From: Microvelia longipes
Lineage: Eukaryota > Arthropoda > Insecta > Hemiptera > Veliidae
NCBI GenBank assembly: GCA_018340805.1
Contig: JACMZG010001908.1
Span: 36,710,800 to 36,774,799, forward strand
Length of the DNA: 64,000 bases
Reading direction: 5' to 3'
A program made the position numbers and the translations under genes. Positions 45,264 through 57,041 of this stretch are shown here, one piece after another. Positions within the stretch are counted from its first letter, which is position 1; the number at the start of each line of letters is the position of its first letter. The notes beneath the pieces were generated by a model. That model saw only the letters and a list, made by a program, of their open reading frames with translations. It was not told where the DNA came from and did not search any database.

Positions 45264-45563
45264 TCAGTTACCGTGGTGGGATGTTGAGTCTTTCAGTTCA
45301 TGGAATCTGACTGAAGGGGTTTTAATAGAACTCGCTAGAGTTTGTATAATAACAGAACCCCCGCCGTCAGTCTTATCATTCAGACACATGTCACCATCAC
45401 TATCTAGCGCTCTCCTAATCTCAAAATTTTCTAAGGAGTTTAATTTCATCCCTTTATTTTCAAAATGAAGGAAACCGACCTTATGACCTTCTTTTCCGTG
45501 GGCCTCTTTTTCGATGTGGGCGTAGAAGTTAGTGGGCCCCTTTAAGTGTTCTTTTAAGTGTTG
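45264..45563 (-). pseudogene. Penelope-like GIY-YIG C-terminal fragment
   Basis: 99 codons are open on the minus strand after a TAA. The sequence runs LKEHLKGPTNFYAHI, KEGHKVGFLHFENKG, then KLNSLENFEIRRALDS and CLNDKTDGG before the stop at 45264. The KEHL and 'LNSLENFEI...LND' patterns match, from memory, the C-terminal endonuclease end of Penelope-like elements. The upstream GIY and YIG strands are not present. The clade is uncertain, and a different retroelement with this tail cannot be excluded. Confidence 0.5.
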
Positions 45564-45617
45564 TTATTATTGAAGAACATTCCACTGCGCTTACTGAAGT
45601 TATACTAAACTATTTTA

Positions 45618-45692
45618 TTCTTTGACACACCTGGACAGACACCCGTTACACGCTACGTTTTCCAATCCCACGGCGGTCCCAAAGTGATACCT
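45618..45692 (+). repeat. Fragment of the 35760-35830 repeat block
   Basis: 'ctttgacacacctggacaga' through 'ccaatcccacggcggtccca', same orientation as 35762. Confidence 0.45.
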
Positions 45693-45699
45693 TAGACAT

Positions 45700-46318
45700 T
45701 TTGCTGACAGTTTTTAGCTTAAATATTGATTCTTTCTTCTTTCTATATTGTGTCCACCTGTCAGACATATTATATTAATATTTATTTTTGTCTAAGACCG
45801 GAGACGAAGCCTTTTTAGCGGAAGATCATTTTGTTAATTAATTTTCTAAAAAAAATGAACTTTTTTATTACTAACGACCAAAAACTATGGGAATCAAATA
45901 AGTAATTATTAAATTACCATTGTAAAATACAAAATATGTGACCGACTTATATTACAAAATTACCATTGTTTCTAACTTAAACTTTATGTTCATATTTCTG
46001 GGTTTAATATCACAAAAGCTGAGTAATAGAGGTATTTAATGTATTCAGTCGGCTGTAAATTTCAATTTTGATTGTTAAGTTTAAATTAACTTTATCTAGT
46101 TCTAATTTTAAAGATATATTGCGTCTCTGCTAAATGTAGTTAACTAAACCTGTTAAACTTTCATTTTACCATCGTTTTTAGTTTTGTAATAGTAATTATA
46201 AAGTTTTTAAACAATTAAAGTAGAGAGTTATTTGGATATAAAAATAGCTTAGATATAACAAATAAGATAGATTCTAGTTATTAGATACGTAAATTATTAA
46301 CATTAAATTAAATTAAAA
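45700..46318. other. AT-rich stretch, nothing recognised
   Basis: No feature was supported here. Confidence 0.4.
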
Positions 46319-46319
46319 C

Positions 46320-46560
46320 GGGCCTTCGGCCGTAGCCGCTACGCGGCCTCGGCGCTTCGCGCCTCATCCGCTCCGCGGCGTCGGCCCACCGGCCGCTTCG
46401 CGGCCCGGTGGCCTTCCTGGCCGCTTTGCGGCCACATTGTTGTTGTTTGTATTATGTGTTGTTCATTATTGTTCTTGTTACATGGCATTTTGCCATGTAT
46501 CTAGCGAATTTTCACAGCCTCTCCACACACGCGAAGCGGGCCTGAGTGGCTTTCTCACAA
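46320..46560. repeat. GC-rich cluster of triloop hairpins
   Basis: A 117-bp GC-rich block (46321-46437) strings together GGCC-ttc-GGCC, GCCGC-tac-GCGGC, GGCGC-ttc-GCGCC, GGCCGC-ttc-GCGGCC and GGCCGC-ttt-GCGGCC. At 46480-46500 TACATGGCA-ttt-TGCCATGTA follows, then a GC-richer end with 'cacgcgaagcgggcctg'. The composition differs sharply from the surroundings. No coding frame or known element was recognised. Confidence 0.7.
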
Positions 46561-46689
46561 ACTTGATTTTACTAATTGAGATTTTATTAATACTCTATTA
46601 TTAATAGTATGCTATAATATTAAAATTAAGAAAACATTATAAACAAAAATATATTATTCATGATTTTGTTTTTAAATAAAAATACCGTT

Positions 46690-47264
46690 TCCGTCACTAA
46701 AGATTGTCTGATTGAGCTGAAACCGGTCACAATGGTTTTAGAATGACTTCGACCATATAAAGACAACTTCAACACTTACTTACATTTATGATTGTTTATA
46801 AAATTTAAAGAAAAATGTAGGCTTTGACAGCTTATGACAGTAGGCTTACCATGATGGAGTAAGAGGTAGAGGTCCTCTTTTATACTATACCTCTAAACTA
46901 CTGAACCCAACAGATATCGTACGAGTCTTTGACCTAGACGTATACATATATACAAGATTATATATATATATATATAATTGCGCCATTGTGGATGGTTCGA
47001 TTGAGCTGAAACTGGTCTCAATCGATTCAGCTAGCCGTTACTAATAAATATTAGATACCTTGTTTTAAAGCCATTTTAAGTTTCAAAAAAAAAATTTTTT
47101 CATGACGTCATAACTTTGGTCGATGACGTCACAATGTTTTTATAAACAATAGGCCTCGTAACCTCCTCAACATCTCGCGATTTGCAAAGTTTCGTTTCAA
47201 TTCGAGAACGCCTTCGAGAGTTATCGTTCGCCATACGAAAGGGTAGAAACTCTTACATACATAC
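46690..47264 (+). repeat. Dispersed repeat that leads into a (TA)n array
   Basis: Contains two related blocks 'gattgagctgaaac.ggtc' (46711 and 47000), two gacgtca sites (47102 and 47126) and 'cgagaacgcc..gagagttatcg', then TA repeat. It parallels 5180-5352. Confidence 0.5.
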
Positions 47265-47348
<84 letters not shown>

Positions 47349-47352
47349 TATA
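47265..47352. repeat. (TA)n microsatellite, about 88 bp
   Basis: Almost pure TA repeat ending in TACATATATATA. Confidence 0.95.
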
Positions 47353-47489
47353 AACTTTTTTTGGACATATATTTTTGTTATCAGTAAGCCAATAGGAACC
47401 GATTCCACTTACTCCCACCCTCAACTTCCGTCATCCGAACAACCTCATAAGCGTCATTTTCATTATGAAAATTCGCTAAAACATTATTA

Positions 47490-47560
47490 AATATCGGGTA
47501 CTGGCTACTTTTCTTTACAACTTAAGTCTCTCTACGCTCGCCCTCAGAATTATTAGGTAA
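47490..47560 (-). repeat. 5S-like SINE family tail remnant
   Basis: 'atatcgggtactggctactt' and 'ctctacgctcgccctcaga' are in family order. Confidence 0.35.
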
Positions 47561-47569
47561 CAGTAAATA

Positions 47570-48336
47570 GGCAGTAAATCAAATAATACGGATACTGTAT
47601 TATTTGTTTAAAATATTTACCCTGTTAAAATGTTTTATCATTTTATTTTAATTATTCATATTGATGAACTATTTCATTTGTTTCATAAGTCTTTAAGTAT
47701 TACTTTTTATAACATCATTCTAATTTAGTGTTTAGCATTTTAATTTTATCAAATTATTATTTTCTTACTACAATTATTGTTTGTCGTTTCTGTCATATTT
47801 TGTATATATCGTACATTTATTTTGTAGTAACTGAAATGTAGTCGTAAGTGAAAGAAGTAAAGGTTTTAAATTGTTTTACATACTATGTGATAAAAATTAT
47901 AAAAAAACTGTTAACAGTGTGCGTCCCTAGTGCTAATTAAACATTGAGATATATACTAGAGGGAGCATAGCCTATCTCAATACATTGAGAGGCCTGAAAC
48001 ATCTTTTTGGAACTCTCAGGGCTCTGGGTAACCTCAATGAAACCTTTTTCAAGAGTGTTTTTCAAAAGTTTTGTGTTTTGTTTGTTTGTTTTGTGTTTTT
48101 CAAAAGTTTTCAACCTTTTTCAAGGTTAAAATAAATCAAATGATTTTGGCTTCCTGCAAATTGTCTGTGTTTTTATTTGTATTTTTAACATTATCTTATA
48201 TAAGTTATTGTAATTTTGTACTGATTATTTGATAGTATTCGTAATCGAAGGTGGTTAGGTTACATTTTCGATGTTTCACAATTTAACTTATAGGGCCCCT
48301 CTAGTAATAATATGTCTATGTAATTAAACGTGTAAC
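47570..48336. other. AT-rich stretch, nothing recognised
   Basis: No gene or transposon end was supported. Confidence 0.4.
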
Positions 48337-48640
48337 CTTAATAAAAGAGAAGAAGTCTCTCCACAAAAATATATTTCTTTTAGCAAAGCGCTTTCAACCT
48401 AACAAGAGGTCATCATCAGTGCTAGCCGTTGAATAAAGAAGAGGGTGATAGATGAGTCTTACAGATCAGATATCAAAAGATAGACTGAGTCTATCTTTTG
48501 ATATCTGATCTGTAAGACTCATCTATCACCCTCTTCTTTATTCAACGGCTAGCACTGATGATGACCTCTTGTTAGGTTGAAAGCGCTTTGCTAAAAAGAA
48601 ATATATTTTTGTGGAGAGACTTCTTCCTCTTTATTAAGAT
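48337..48640. repeat. 150-bp-arm palindrome with hammerhead-like motif in each arm
   Basis: Arms of about 150 bp meet at 48487 (AGACT-g-AGTCT) and differ only by small indels near the outer ends. Each arm carries CTGATGA-T-GACC..GGTT-GAAA-GC..GCTA (48551-48592 plus; 48381-48427 minus). This looks like two Penelope-like termini joined tail to tail, or a fold-back copy. Confidence 0.6.
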
Positions 48641-48644
48641 GAAC

Positions 48645-51230
48645 TCCATTAACGCTCACCTTAGTTCTTCTTTGTAACCTTAAGTTATAACTAACGGCTT
48701 CAGTTGTTATAACAGCTGAAGCTATTACTGATTTAGCTGAACAGAAATGTGGAGGGGGAGTAAATTGTTGCCATGGCAGCTATTACTATTTTACTCCTGT
48801 TAGTTACTTTCTCCTGTAGATTTAGATTATAGAATTGTACACTTTTCCCCTTCTAGAGGTAAATAAATTTAATTAAATTGTTAGAGACCAGGGTTTTGTG
48901 GTCTTCTCATCGATCAATACTGTTTAGCTATAGTTCTTTGTTTCCTGTTAAAATTATTTAAATTGAATTAATTTAGATTGCCTTTTATAGGGAATGGATT
49001 ATACGGTTTATTAATTGCTTCAGTAAGGGTTATTGTTTGATTTTAATTTATTCGTCTATCTTTTTTTAATTCATAATTTCGTCGAAAACTGGATGTATAC
49101 ATATGAATATCTATTCATATGAATAGGTATGAAATCTATTCTATAGATATGAAATCTATCATATCTAATTCATATGAATATCTATTCTATAGATATGCAA
49201 TCTATATGAAATCTATTATATCTATTCATATGATTATCTCGAGAAATTTGGTCGCTAGACCAAATTTTCGTTAAAGCCTCATTTTATTTAGAAAACTTAA
49301 AAAACCATTAAAATACTATATTATGTTAAAAGACTGTGAAGAAGATCCTTTTTTCCATGGCGACTATAGTAAATATTGTCGCCGGTAAAAAATCCATTCC
49401 CAGTCGTGCAGCATATGCTATTTTTTACGGGCGTAGTAATAGTAAACAACTATTAAACAACTATAGAAAAGTAGTATAATGCATAAACATTTGTCGGTTC
49501 ACTTCTTTCGTTCGCCTCGTTGGTCAAAATTATCAAATTTGCCGCCGTATTTTCAATTTTTAAATTACTATTCATGATTTTTAAACAGTGTATAATAAAT
49601 AACCCACTAGCCGAAAATAAAACTTTGTTAAGAAAATGTGTCGATTATTTATTTGATTTTTTTTAAACAAAAAAAGTAAGAACAAGAAAAGTAATATTAT
49701 AACCTTGCATTTAGGTTTATTACTGGTTAGGTGCATTACTGGTTTTACCAGTTACAGTAAAAAAACTCTTTTACTGTCACCGATTGAAAATAACTACGAA
49801 ACTGTCTATGCAGACGATAAAAAAAATCATTTCACTTACTGTTTTGAGGATGTAAAGTGCCTATTTTACAGCCGCCCAAAAAAACACATCAAAAAATATT
49901 TTTCAAAAAATTTTATGCTTTTTTTTAAGTTTTTTATTATGTTCAAAGTGATGCAATTTTGATACGCCGTGTAATATTAATCACAAAGTTCGTAATTGTT
50001 GTGAACAAAACCTTCGTTTCAGAGTGGTTTTATCAGTTCTTCCTTTCATAGGATTTGGATTTTGTTTTAAGTTCATTAAATTTGGTTTTAAATTTTGGAT
50101 TATGTTTTGTTCAACCGTTTTGATTGCTCATTTACAAGAAATGTGCACATCAATAAATACGACACAATTTTTTACATTTTTTTATATATTTTAGGTCAAA
50201 ATCAACCGCGTAGCTAGTTATTTCAAACTTTACTAGTCTAGTTCCAAAAAGAAATTGTCTTAAACAGACACAATATGCGTCCCTGACATTTTCTTCAACT
50301 TCTAAATCTTTTTCTTATTCGAATACTAATGAAAAAAACAACAAATTTATTTCAACTGTTATTGATATCTAAATATCTCAAGGGTTTCCCACTTGATAGG
50401 AAATAAAGTAATTAATTTTGTTTTAATTTATGAGTTGTTTGTCTCACCAAAAAATGATTTATCTAGTCGCAATTTAGCATCATAAACAAAAATTAATTTA
50501 TTCATAAACCTGTTGTTTCGCCGTTGTTTTTAAATATTAACTCTAGATTATTTAGTGTCATAAAAGTTGATGACTTAATTGACGGATTCGATTAAAACAC
50601 TTTAGTATTTATCGTTTATTTATTCTCTTTGATTATCAATTAAGAGGAGTTTTTCGCGGTGTCCAGTAGAAGTGGTCATTAAACCTTTATTGGGTCTTTG
50701 TGTCCCAATTAACTCGACTGTAGTTTGTCGAGTCCAAAACTAGTCCAAGTTTAGAATAACAATCGCTAAATTATAGTGCTGATGTTAATTATCCAATCCT
50801 CTATTTTAGTAATTAACAGAATAAGTTGTTGTTTGAGCGATAAAAATAATAAATAAAGTACACTTTACCATAAGAAATTAAACAAAATCATTCCTCGTTG
50901 CGAAATCAATTTCGATACTGTTTTTTTCTGTTAGTCTAGTAGACAAATAAATTTTTAGAGTTTTAACTTTAGTATACTCATGTTTAAAAATCGCCCTTTA
51001 ATGCTCGTCATACGTCAATTTGACCTAAATCCAAAAAAGTTATAAAAAAACTCTTCTTTTGTTGTTAAAAATTACTCACAATTTTAAAAGAAAAAGAATA
51101 AAAAATATGAAAATAAGCAAAAACGTTTATTCAAACAATTATACACAAACTTCAATTACTATGGAACCTATTTTTAAGAAATGAAGAAACAAGTTAGTGT
51201 TATATATGACAGTTGAATAGTTTTCTTAAA
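48645..51230. other. AT-rich stretch, low-complexity patches
   Basis: A 'catatgaatatctattc'-type low-complexity patch lies at 49100-49235. An 85-codon open frame at 49705-49962 starts TTG and is not recognisable. Nothing else was seen. Confidence 0.4.
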
Positions 51231-51235
51231 TTTAT

Positions 51236-51900
51236 GACATATAGTATTCTTATATTAATGACTTATATTATTCTTATGTTAGTGACATATATTATTCTTA
51301 TATTAATGACATATAGTATTCTTATATTAATGACATATAGTATTCTTATATTAAAGACATTTAGTATTCTTATATTAATATAGTATTCTTCTATTAATGA
51401 CATAAAGTAATGTCATATAGTATTCTTATATTAAATAAATTTATTATTCTTTTATCAATGGCATATTATATTATATTATATTATAGTATTCTTCTATTAA
51501 TGTCATATAGTATTCTTCTATTAATGCCATATAGTATTCTTCCATATATTATTGACGTGTAGTATTCTTAAATTATTGACGTATAGTATTCTTATATTAT
51601 TGACTTATAGTATTCTCATATTATTAAATATATTATCTTATATGTATCTTATATTAATACATAAGTCATATAGTATCTTATATATTGACATATATAATTA
51701 ATGTCATATAGTATATTATAATCATATAGTATTCTTATATTGACATAAGAATGTCATAGTATTCTTATATTATGACGTATATCTTATATTATGACATATA
51801 TTAATGTCATATAGTATTCTTATATTAATGACATGAAGTAATGTCATATAGTATTCTTATATTATTGACATATAGTAATGTCATATAGTATTTTTATGAT
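51236..51900. repeat. AT-rich 24-bp minisatellite
   Basis: Variants of a 24-base unit (ATGACATATAGTATTCTTATATTA) repeat imperfectly over about 660 bp, with deletions and expansions in the middle. Confidence 0.85.
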
Positions 51901-51904
51901 AATA

Positions 51905-52200
51905 TATGTGTGTAATTTTTTTAAATCTTTAATATTAATATAAAAGAGTGTTTTATAGTATTAGTAGTATAATTAATCAGTTCGTTTCAGAGTATGTTTT
52001 TAAGGATGTATCAAGTTTTAACTTTTAAAATTATAAAGACGTGCAAATAAAAGTTAAAATATGGATCAACTTGTTTTGCTTGAGTATAAACAGACCATAG
52101 ATTATAAGACTTAAATTTTTAGAATCTTTTTGCTCTTTGTTACCTTCAGTACTTATCATAGGTCCAATAGACGTTGCTCTAAGAAAAAAATGTAAAACAA
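51905..52200. other. AT-rich stretch, nothing recognised
   Basis: No feature was supported here. Confidence 0.4.
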
Positions 52201-52204
52201 ATTG

Positions 52205-52410
52205 GTACATCGGAACTTTTCCTCATTACCCAGAATTTGCTACGCTCATCCTCCCTATAATTCGGACTCGCTTCACTCGTCCTTAGATAGTAAATACATC
52301 CGTTATATTCCTAGCGGTGACCCATCCAAGCCCTGACCTTGCTTGATGCTGCTTAACTTTTATGATCTAACAAAAATCATGGATATACTTTTCGTATTGA
52401 AACGAAGTGC
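52205..52410 (-). repeat. 5S-rRNA-containing SINE-like repeat (minus)
   Basis: The tail 'ggtacatcggaacttttcct', 'tgctacgctcatcctccc', 'gactcgcttcactcgtcc', then 'agcggtgacccatccaagcc' and 'gctgcttaacttttatgat'. This is the clearest match to the reverse complement of 5S rRNA (GGTCACCCATCCAAG...TTGCTTAACTTCGGTGATC). Confidence 0.65.
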
Positions 52411-52414
52411 CGAG

Positions 52415-52979
52415 GCCCCGGAGCGTCTAAACGTGGAGGTAAAATTGACGTAGATGAGTGTTCTAGGGTGACGATATTAAAATTTAATCACAGGAATCTG
52501 TTAAGACGAATCTAAGTCTGCCGAAAAAGTTCTCTAATTTTATATTACAGCTACGATATTAGTGGGCCATAACGTGTCTTTTCTATCTGGTAATTTGAAA
52601 TTAAACTAAAAAAAATTAATATAAATTTGAAAGCTAACTGAATCTCACGGTTCAGGGATGTTTTTTTTTTTCAGAGGACCCTATATTTAGTTGACTTCGT
52701 TTTTGAGTTTGAATTCAAGACTGAATTGTGAGAAAAACATTTCTTACTTGGATGAACTCTAGTCAGAATTGGATGCTTCAAGATGTTCTGTCTTATAATA
52801 AGGTCAAATTCTAATTCTCTTGTACTTGTTAGGGAATTTTCATCTGGATTTTTCTTTAGGCCTTTAATTTATGAAGGTAATCAGGAATAAGAAAACCTAA
52901 TAATTAAAATTAGAAACATAATAGGCAATCTTTTCCAAAATGTGTGAGAACAATTATCAAAATTAATTACGTTAAGTTT
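52415..52979. other. AT-rich stretch, nothing recognised
   Basis: No feature was supported here. Confidence 0.4.
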
Positions 52980-52983
52980 TATA

Positions 52984-53495
52984 CAGGGTGGTACATTTCA
53001 TATACATCACCCCGACTAACTCAGCTTCTAATGGAGCAATCGCCGTAAAATTGGTATCTACCCCCCACTAAATCGACTACCAGGACTTTAAATAAGCAAT
53101 CATTTTTTTGGTAATCGTCTTGCAAGTATGGTAATCAGATTGCCTATTTGTGTTTTTTGTCGATAACTTTGAATTTCAAATTGGAGCATACCATAATATG
53201 GACAATTTCTAAAGTACACTACAAAAACAAAACAATTTGGTGCCCATACCACAAAATTCCGGCAATTTGTCACAGAGCTATCGTTTGACATACACAACTA
53301 CTTTTACTTATTTTTTATTTTCCGAAATTTGGTACACCAGAATACATACCCCGACTAACTCAGCTTCTAATGGAGCAATCGCCGTAAAATTGGTATCTAC
53401 CCCCACTAAATCGACTACCAGGACTTTAAATAAGCAATCATTTTTTTGGTAATCGTCTTGCAAGTATGGTAATCAGATTGCTAAACTGTATTTTT
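52984..53495 (-). repeat. Left TIR with one full and one partial 338-bp-type unit
   Basis: After the 27-bp tip, one unit of the family found at 59451-60534 runs in inverse orientation (53009-about 53345). A second copy of its first part (53349-53480) leads into the transposase pseudogene. Confidence 0.8.
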
Positions 53496-53507
53496 TGGCG
53501 GTAACTT

Positions 53508-54091
53508 TTTTAATATCATATTTGAGCATACATTGATAAGACCTTTTCTGCACTACAAACAACAATTTGTTACCAATATCACAATTGCTAGGGCACTTTA
53601 CCGTCACTTTTAAAAGTTGTTTCATCAGTCCACAAGACTTGCCTATTAAAAATGAAGAGGTTTGAAACATTATTTCTCGGCCCATCGGCAAAACTCTATC
53701 CTTCTTTATAATCCTGAGCAGTCAGGGCTTGATGTAAATTGATCTTAAAAGGATGAAAACGGTTGTCCCGCGAGATCCGTAAAAACCATAACATGGTTGG
53801 TACCACACACTAGGCGATTTCGCGAACACTAGCGTTTGGATGAACATAAATGTAGGTCAGCACAGCAATAATGAGTTGTTCAGTTCTTACTGGGCGTGGC
53901 TTATTGTCGTTTCTATGAGCAGCGAAATTACCATGATCTCCCGCCCTGAAATAAAGCCGCTAGAAAATCTGATAGTGAGGATGACACCTTTCAGGATACC
54001 TTTCCCGATACAGCCGAGCAGCAGCCCTGGCACATCTCCTAGCTCCTTCAAAAATCTTTAGCACATCATGATTCTCTTCATTGGTGTACAT
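53508..54091 (-). pseudogene. DUF4817-type (Tc1/mariner-related) transposase
   Basis: An ATG at 54091 opens MYTNEENHDVLKIFEGARRC, then ARAAARLYRERYPERCHPH, the helix-turn-helix known as DUF4817 in insect transposases. RPVRTEQLI, 'NASVREIA' and 'DNRFHPFKI..HQAL' follow. LWTDETTF carries the first catalytic Asp. The frame has no indel but has TAG at 53960-53962, further TAGs after REIA and after DYKEG, and several stops after SDGKVP. The remaining DDE residues are lost where the sequence merges into the terminal repeat. Normal family length is about 350-400 residues; about 195 codons survive here. Confidence 0.7.
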
Positions 54092-54099
54092 TATTACCC

Positions 54100-54780
54100 A
54101 AAAAGTTTATAAAAAAACTACGGTAGTAGATAAGAAAAAGTAAAAAAGTTTGACCTGAGAAAACGAAATCAATCACAAGAAAACACTTCTTTAACGAAAA
54201 CCAATAAAGGGGTGAATAATTTTTCTGTGAATATTAAATTCAATAATATTTTTATTATTGTCTTTAATGTATTAAAAGGACGGGATATTGCCAACGACTT
54301 GAAAATAAACTAATAAATAGATATACAATTTATGTTCATTTATTTTTTTCAGTAGCAAATGTTGCAATAGGAATAAAAGAGACTGCTATCTAATAATATT
54401 ACTTTGTTTTTCCTAATAAATTAGCTAAATTAAAGATCAACATTAGTTACAAATAGTAAGATAAATAAACATGTTGTGCTTAGTTCACACAACAAACAAG
54501 TTATAAATAACTAAAATTATTTAAATCAAATGTTTTTATATTAAACAGCCTGGGAAAGCAATATTGGTTGAGAAAAAAGGCACAGTTGTAGTGTTAAGTC
54601 AAAACATTTTTAAAAAAATTGAACATAGATACTTTGCTAGTGAAACAAATAACATAAAAATTTATTGTAATAAATATTTGTAATAAAATTACATGTTTTT
54701 TATTACTATAAAATTATTTTATAAGTATTTCAACTTATCAGTCGAAAAATTCTGGAATTTTCAAAACATCGGTATTAAAA
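54100..54780. other. AT-rich interior of the TIR element
   Basis: No ORF or repeat end was supported. Confidence 0.35.
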
Positions 54781-55919
54781 ATTCTGGCGCGGTGGTCCGC
54801 ATGTCGGGCGAATTTCCTTTGGATGCGTGTTTCCGTGCCTTTTACATATATAAGTTTACAACTACTAAATAAATAATTCCGGCGCGGTGGGTCCGCTGTC
54901 GGGCGAATTTCATTTAGAATGCGTGTTTCCGTGCTAAACAACCCATATCTTGCTTATGCAAGAACCATGCCCATTGCGTGGTTCGGTTCATGCTGTCAAG
55001 CACTTTTTTTTTTTTTTTTTTATTTATAATTTTATTTTATTGAGCGCATGCTCCAAGTTTTTATTACATGCACTCAAGCCCCTTCGTTAAAAAGGTGGGT
55101 ATAACACCCAATAGAGATACTTTACCGCATTTATCTACAATAAAAATGTACAATCTTACAAACTAATTACAGTAATACAGTGATAAAAGAAGGAAAGTTA
55201 TTTTTACATCAAGATTTTTACACAAATACTCAAATTTACATTTACAATTATATACAATAAACAAGTTATTCCCACTGGCACCTTATAAACATTAGTCACA
55301 CCGAGCAGAGCAGTACACACACCGGTCAATAAAATAATTGAGAAAAAAAAAAAAAACAAAAAAAAAACAGATAATATAAAACAATTAATTAAATCAAAAG
55401 ATGGAAAACAAATAAAATAAATAAATATAACATACAACAATATGTACAACCTTATATAATAAAATTAAAAGAAAAGAAAGAATGCTTATTAAATTGAATT
55501 AAAATAAAATCTTTGAAAGAAACAAGGTATAAGAAGTAATAATTAATATCAACAATATGTATTAAAAAAAAACAAAGAAGGTAATTTAAAAAAAAAAAAA
55601 AAAAAAAAAATAAGTAAGTAAACAAATAAGAATACTAAAAAAAATAAAAAAATAAATAAATAAAAAAACATAAAATTGAAAATAAAACTAAGTAAATAAA
55701 AATGAATAAATAAAACGTATATATGTATAATAAATATAAACATATATTTATAAAATTAAAAAACAATAAAAGAAGAGAAAATATAAATAAAATAAATAAG
55801 TTATTAATGTTAAACTATATACATGTACATACACACAAAATTATTCATTTAGCTCTACAGTTTTTCTATTTCAATTGCATTTACAAAGTCTTCAAATATT
55901 GGTAAATATTCTTTCGTCA

Positions 55920-57030
55920 TCATTTTTGACCAAGAAATCGGCCAGTTATCTCCTCTGGTGACGACCTCATAATAAAGTTTCTTCTAATGTTTTCAAACAT
56001 AGGACAGTCTAATAGAATGTGCTTCCAATCTTGGTCGGTTACTCCGTTACAAGGACATGATGGTGAATCGTTTAGATGAAATCTGTTGAGATATGAACGA
56101 TGTTTCCCATGGTTAGTAAGTGCCATAGTAAGTTTGTATGAATGATGTAGGTCGGCCCGTTGGCGGTCAGCTACGGTTGGAAAAAATAGTTTTGTCCATT
56201 GGCCATTAGGAGTTGCCGCCCATTCTTCCTCCCATTTCTGGAGAGAAACAGCTCTAACCTCTCGCTTAGTTTTACTTAGAGGAGGAAGCAAGTTTTCGAA
56301 CGGCATTTCCTCATTAGACGCAGCTTGTTTAGCTAGCAAGTCCGCTTTTCATTTCCAGGAGAGCCTGCATGAGCTTTCACCCAAGAAAATCTAACTGAGA
56401 TGGACAATGAAGTCAGAGAATACAAAATATTTCGTATATGGACTGCATCTTGTAGTTTATTTTCAGAATTCTTTAGGATACTAAGTGCTACTAGACTGTC
56501 TGTTCTTATTATCACTGGTCCTAACTCATCAGCTGTGCGCTGGGTGATCCATTCCAAAGCTTTCCTAATAGCTCTAAGTTCTGCTTGGTTGTTACTACAG
56601 TCAGGGTTTAGTCTAAACATGCCAACAGCAGTCTCTTCATGTAGATGAAACACTACAAATGCTCCACCAACATTGTCATCCATTTTACTTCCATCAGTGA
56701 ATATCTCTGTCTCATAATTTAACTCATCATCATTTAAAGGAAGAAGTAATGTAGAAGGATGAGGCCATCTGTTATAAGGCACTGGCATTTCGCAGAATCC
56801 ATCTTTCTTCATTTCAAATATCCTAGCAGCTTCTAGAATAAGTAAATCTATTGGCATCATATCAGCTATAACTCGTGAGGCTTCGTGAGATATGGTTTTA
56901 TACCCTTTTATAATTCTTAAAGCCATAAGTCTTTGAACAGATCGAAGTTTTTGTACATTGCACTTTCTTAATGTCCTTCCATACGGGCTACAAATAAGGG
57001 AACCATAGCTCCTTTGTAAATTACATCAAG
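55920..57030 (-). pseudogene. LINE RNase H and Cys/His C terminus
   Basis: RSVQRLMALRIIKGYKTISHE (56930 region) leads into RNase H: EIFTDGSKMDD (Asp), NNQAELRAIRKAL (Glu), RTDSLVAL (Asp), then VKAHAGSPGNEK. A one-base insertion at about 56337 breaks the frame; it resumes as LLAKQAASNEE. A C-terminal CPCNG...H-x4-C motif (CPCNGVTDQDWKHILLDC) and the stop at 55920 follow. Apart from the indels the catalytic set is intact. The layout fits the I/R1/LOA group and differs from the LINE at 17-22 kb, which has no RNase H. Confidence 0.8.
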
Positions 57031-57041
57031 TGCTTCTGATC

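Larger units (their letters stand above)
45040..45563 (-). mobile_element. Penelope-like element, 3' end fragment
   Basis: Contains the end of a GIY-YIG-like coding region followed (minus strand) by an A/T-rich UTR and a terminal segment with a hammerhead-like motif. The RT part is absent. A second terminus fragment lies at 4930-5060. Confidence 0.5.
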
